From positions 1 to 7,887 of the forward strand of contig JANPIL010000122.1 of the NCBI GenBank assembly GCA_031424975.1: a stretch of 7,887 bases of DNA, in the 5' to 3' direction. Made by a program: the position numbers and the translations under genes. This DNA comes from Xanthocytophaga sp031424975 (lineage in GTDB: Bacteria; Bacteroidota; Bacteroidia; Cytophagales; 172606-1). Positions 5,992 to 7,887 of the stretch are shown one piece after another. Each line of letters begins with the position of its first letter. The stretch's first letter is position 1. The notes beneath the pieces were generated by a model that had not been told where the DNA came from, searched no databases, and saw only the letters and a program-made list of their open reading frames with translations.

Positions 5992-6021
5992 GGTTTTGAC
6001 TTTTGAAAACATACTATTTTG
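5992..6021 (+). promoter_or_regulatory. Dispersed bipartite motif, copy 5; possible glyA promoter
   Basis: GGTTTTG at 5992-5998, then 11 bases, then CATACTATTTTG at 6010-6021. It is intergenic and oriented toward glyA, ending 61 bases before its ATG, a plausible promoter position with a leader of about 55 bases. It differs from the other copies in one core base (C for the leading G). Confidence 0.45.
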
Positions 6022-6082
6022 CCAAAACAGCCATCTTAACCGATACAGGCCGTACGGCCATCACACATTTAACCATACCAAT

Positions 6083-7384
6083 ATGCTTGACCTGATTAAA
6101 ACCTCGCACGACACGCAAGTGTTTGATTTGATTGCCAAGGAAAAACGCCGCCAAGAATCCGGCATCGAATTAATTGCCTCGGAAAATTTCACATCCCTGC
6201 AAGTAATGAAAGCTACCGGCAGTGTGCTGACCAATAAATATGCTGAAGGACTCCCCGGCAAACGCTACTACGGTGGCTGTGAAGTTGTGGACGAAATAGA
6301 GCAGTTGGCAATTGACCGCGCGAAAAAATTGTTCAAGGCGAGTTGGGTCAATGTGCAACCACATTCCGGGGCACAAGCCAATGCCGCCGTTTTCTTGGCC
6401 ATCCTGCAACCGGGCGACACTATCTTGGGATTTGATTTGTCGCACGGTGGTCATTTGACGCATGGCTCACCCGTTAATTTTTCGGGAAAACTGTACCGCC
6501 CTACTTTTTACGGAGTGGATAAGGAAACCGGCTTGATTGATTGGAACAAGGTGGAGGAAACGGCAATGCGGGAAAACCCGAAATTGATTATATGTGGGGC
6601 ATCCGCCTACTCGCGAGATTGGGATTATCGCCGTCTGCGTGAGATTGCCGACAACGTTGGCGCACTTTTAATGGCCGATATTTCGCATCCATCGGGGCTC
6701 ATCGCCACGGGATTGCTGAACGACCCCTTGGATTACTGCCATATCGTAACCACCACTACCCACAAAACCTTGCGCGGCCCACGAGGAGGGATGATTATGG
6801 TGCGGCATGATTTTGAAAATACCTTTGGCATTAAAAACCCAAAGGGGAATTTGCGGATGCTTTCCGAATTGCTTGATTTGGGCGTGTTTCCCGGTACGCA
6901 AGGTGGCCCGCTGGAACACGTAATCGCGGCAAAAGCAATTGCCTATGGAGAGGCACTGACCGAGGACTTCTATGCCTACACCGTTCAAATGCAGAAAAAC
7001 GCGCGAGCCATGGCAAAAGCCTTTTTGGACAAGGGCTATGAGATTATCTCTGGGGGTACTGACAACCATTTGATGCTTATAGACCTGCGCAACAAAAAAC
7101 TGACCGGGAAAATTGCCCAAGAGAGTTTGGTTAAAGCAGATATAACTATTAATAAAAACGCAGTTCCGTTTGATGACAAGTCTCCTTTCATCACTTCTGG
7201 CATACGAGTTGGCACCGCTGCCATAACCACACGGGGAATGGATGAATCTGACATGCTGCGTATCGTTGACTACATTGATGAGGTTCTGCTCAATTATGGA
7301 AATGAGAGTCTTATATTATCCTTAAAAGCCGAAATCAATCATTGGATGGAAGGATTTCCTTTATATGCAGGCATATCCTCTTAA
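6083..7384 (+). CDS. glyA: Serine hydroxymethyltransferase
   Basis: GlyA is a cytoplasmic PLP enzyme that interconverts serine plus tetrahydrofolate with glycine plus 5,10-methylene-tetrahydrofolate, the main source of one-carbon units. The 433-residue product is full length. It shows ELIASENFTS (29-38), GKRYYGG (59-65), the PLP-contacting SHGGHLTHG (120-128), ADISHPSGL (198-206, replacing the commoner HIAGL, a variant I associate with Bacteroidota), the PLP lysine K228 in TTTTHKTLRGPRGG, VFPGTQGGP (268-276), and SGIRVGT (372-378) with the substrate-carboxylate Arg375. The ATG at 6083 is chosen because homologous sequence begins there; the frame is open back to 5918 but that part is non-conserved and contains motif copy 5. 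The gene stands alone, ending at its own terminator. Its last 250 bases are more AT-rich than the rest. Confidence 0.97.
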   Translation: MLDLIKTSHDTQVFDLIAKEKRRQESGIELIASENFTSLQVMKATGSVLTNKYAEGLPGKRYYGGCEVVDEIEQLAIDRAKKLFKASWVNVQPHSGAQANAAVFLAILQPGDTILGFDLSHGGHLTHGSPVNFSGKLYRPTFYGVDKETGLIDWNKVEETAMRENPKLIICGASAYSRDWDYRRLREIADNVGALLMADISHPSGLIATGLLNDPLDYCHIVTTTTHKTLRGPRGGMIMVRHDFENTFGIKNPKGNLRMLSELLDLGVFPGTQGGPLEHVIAAKAIAYGEALTEDFYAYTVQMQKNARAMAKAFLDKGYEIISGGTDNHLMLIDLRNKKLTGKIAQESLVKADITINKNAVPFDDKSPFITSGIRVGTAAITTRGMDESDMLRIVDYIDEVLLNYGNESLILSLKAEINHWMEGFPLYAGISS

Positions 7385-7402
7385 CAAACATACACTTGAT
7401 CT

Positions 7403-7456
7403 GCCATCAACAAAAAAGGAGAGTTTGTACTCTCCTTTTTTGTTGATGGCTTTTTT
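7403..7456 (+). terminator. Rho-independent terminator of glyA
   Basis: A perfect 22-bp inverted repeat (7403-7424 with 7429-7450) closes on a TTGT loop and is followed directly by six T's (7451-7456). It lies 18 bases after the glyA stop codon. The stem contains an A6/T6 block, so the opposite strand also shows a T-run, but there is no minus-strand gene next to it to terminate. Confidence 0.95.
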
Positions 7457-7768
7457 CTTAGCTTCTTGATATTCTTTTACTCTTTACAGGTTGAATCAGA
7501 TACCGGGTACTTTTTCTGATCCTACTAAGCTTCTTAAATTTCTATGTCTTTAAGTATCTCTTTACCCAAAACTATTAAAACTCCGGTTGGGAACGGCATC
7601 ATTATATAAGTTTTTAAAATCACTCAACAAAATTTTATATTGCGCAATAAGCAGTCAATATTGTTTTAAAGTCCGATAACAAAAATGATTGTTAAACTCC
7701 ATTTCAATACGGGTTAAAAACAACGGGTCAATAAGGAACTACTATGAGACTACGGTCCGTTGAACCGG
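7457..7768. other. AT-rich gene-free spacer
   Basis: These roughly 310 bases carry no open frame with protein-like features on either strand and no RNA gene I recognise. The stretch is clearly richer in A+T than the coding region to its left (for example 7560-7740). It separates the glyA terminator from the terminator of the rRNA operon entering on the minus strand. I see nothing further in it. Confidence 0.6.
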
Positions 7769-7781
7769 TTTTTGCGCAAGC

Positions 7782-7815
7782 AAAAAAGCCATGGCACCCA
7801 AAGGTGTCATGGCTT
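7782..7815 (-). terminator. Rho-independent terminator downstream of 5S rRNA
   Basis: On the minus strand AAGCCATGACACC (7815-7803) pairs with GGTGCCATGGCTT (7798-7786), a 13-bp stem with one A-C mismatch and a 4-base loop, and runs into a row of T's (7787-7782). It lies about 37 bases beyond the 5S 3' end, as expected for the end of an rRNA operon. A second small stem lies next to it at 7769-7786 (TTTTTGC, GCAA loop, GCAAAAA). Confidence 0.85.
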
Positions 7816-7817
7816 GT

Positions 7818-7844
7818 ACGGATCCCGGCATGGCCGGATAATCC
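7818..7844 (-). other. Hairpin between 5S rRNA and its terminator
   Basis: ATCCGGC and GCCGGGAT (about 7842-7821) pair around a CAT loop with one bulged base, between the 5S 3' end and the terminator. It may be a processing stem for 5S maturation; no T-tract follows it. The role is inferred only from position. Confidence 0.3.
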
Positions 7845-7851
7845 AAAAGAG

Positions 7852-7887
7852 TCAGGCGGCGCCCTACTTTCCCGCGGGTGAACGCAG
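7852..7887 (-). rRNA. rrf: 5S ribosomal RNA, 3' fragment (runs off the right edge)
   Basis: Read on the minus strand from the right edge, the sequence gives CTGCGTTCACCCGCGGG, then AAAGTAGGGCGCCGCC. This is the 3' end of bacterial 5S rRNA (compare the family pattern CCCGTGGGAGAGTAGGTCGCTGCC). About 36 of roughly 115 bases are visible. The exact 3' end is uncertain by a few bases (7852-7854), since the 5' strand that pairs with it lies outside. It implies an rRNA operon entering on the minus strand, with 23S and 16S further right. Confidence 0.88.

Noticed and set aside
5918..6082. N-terminal extension of glyA by 55 codons
   Set aside because: The added residues do not resemble SHMT, which begins normally at the ATG at 6083, and the stretch carries promoter-like sequence and motif copy 5.

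Overview
The window looks like a chromosomal housekeeping region from a member of the Bacteroidota, probably Cytophagia- or Chitinophagia-like, with moderate G+C. The signs are a tmRNA whose tag reads GEANYALAA, a CarboxypepD_reg-like protein with the CxxC front end common in this phylum, an SHMT with the ADISHPSGL variant, start codons without Shine-Dalgarno sequences, and a TAnnTTTG-type promoter element. No mobile element, integrase or CRISPR array is visible.

Layout, left to right. The 3' end of an AraC-type regulator (+, 1-321) converges on, and overlaps by 23 bp, a small membrane-anchored CarboxypepD_reg-like protein (-, 299-1009). Next come a strong terminator (1074-1106) and the tmRNA gene ssrA (-, 1110-1471). 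A 410-bp gene-free stretch follows; it holds a candidate rod-shaped structured RNA (about 1611-1740, + strand) with some resemblance to 6S RNA. Three minus-strand genes follow: a LutB-type iron-sulfur protein (1882-3267), an exported M28 zinc peptidase (3299-4885) and an exported class-A-like serine beta-lactamase-family hydrolase (4938-5822). They are closely spaced and may be co-transcribed in the order hydrolase, peptidase, lutB. Divergently, glyA (+, 6083-7384) ends at a perfect 22-bp terminator. An AT-rich gene-free stretch then leads to a minus-strand terminator and the 3' end of a 5S rRNA at the right edge, so an rRNA operon enters from the right.

The most unusual signal is a 30-bp bipartite motif present five times: GGTTT, then 14 bases, then ATACTATT. 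The spacing is identical in all five copies (849, 1575, 3277 and 5992 on +, 5829 on -). One copy lies just ahead of the candidate RNA and one 61 bp ahead of glyA, as promoters would. The other three lie inside or at the edges of coding regions, two of them antisense. It could be a lineage-specific promoter class or a genome-wide dispersed protein-binding or uptake-type motif. The window alone cannot decide.

The protein genes do not form one pathway. They cover one-carbon metabolism (glyA), lactate oxidation (lutB), periplasmic peptide degradation, beta-lactam-type hydrolysis, and translation quality control and rRNA.
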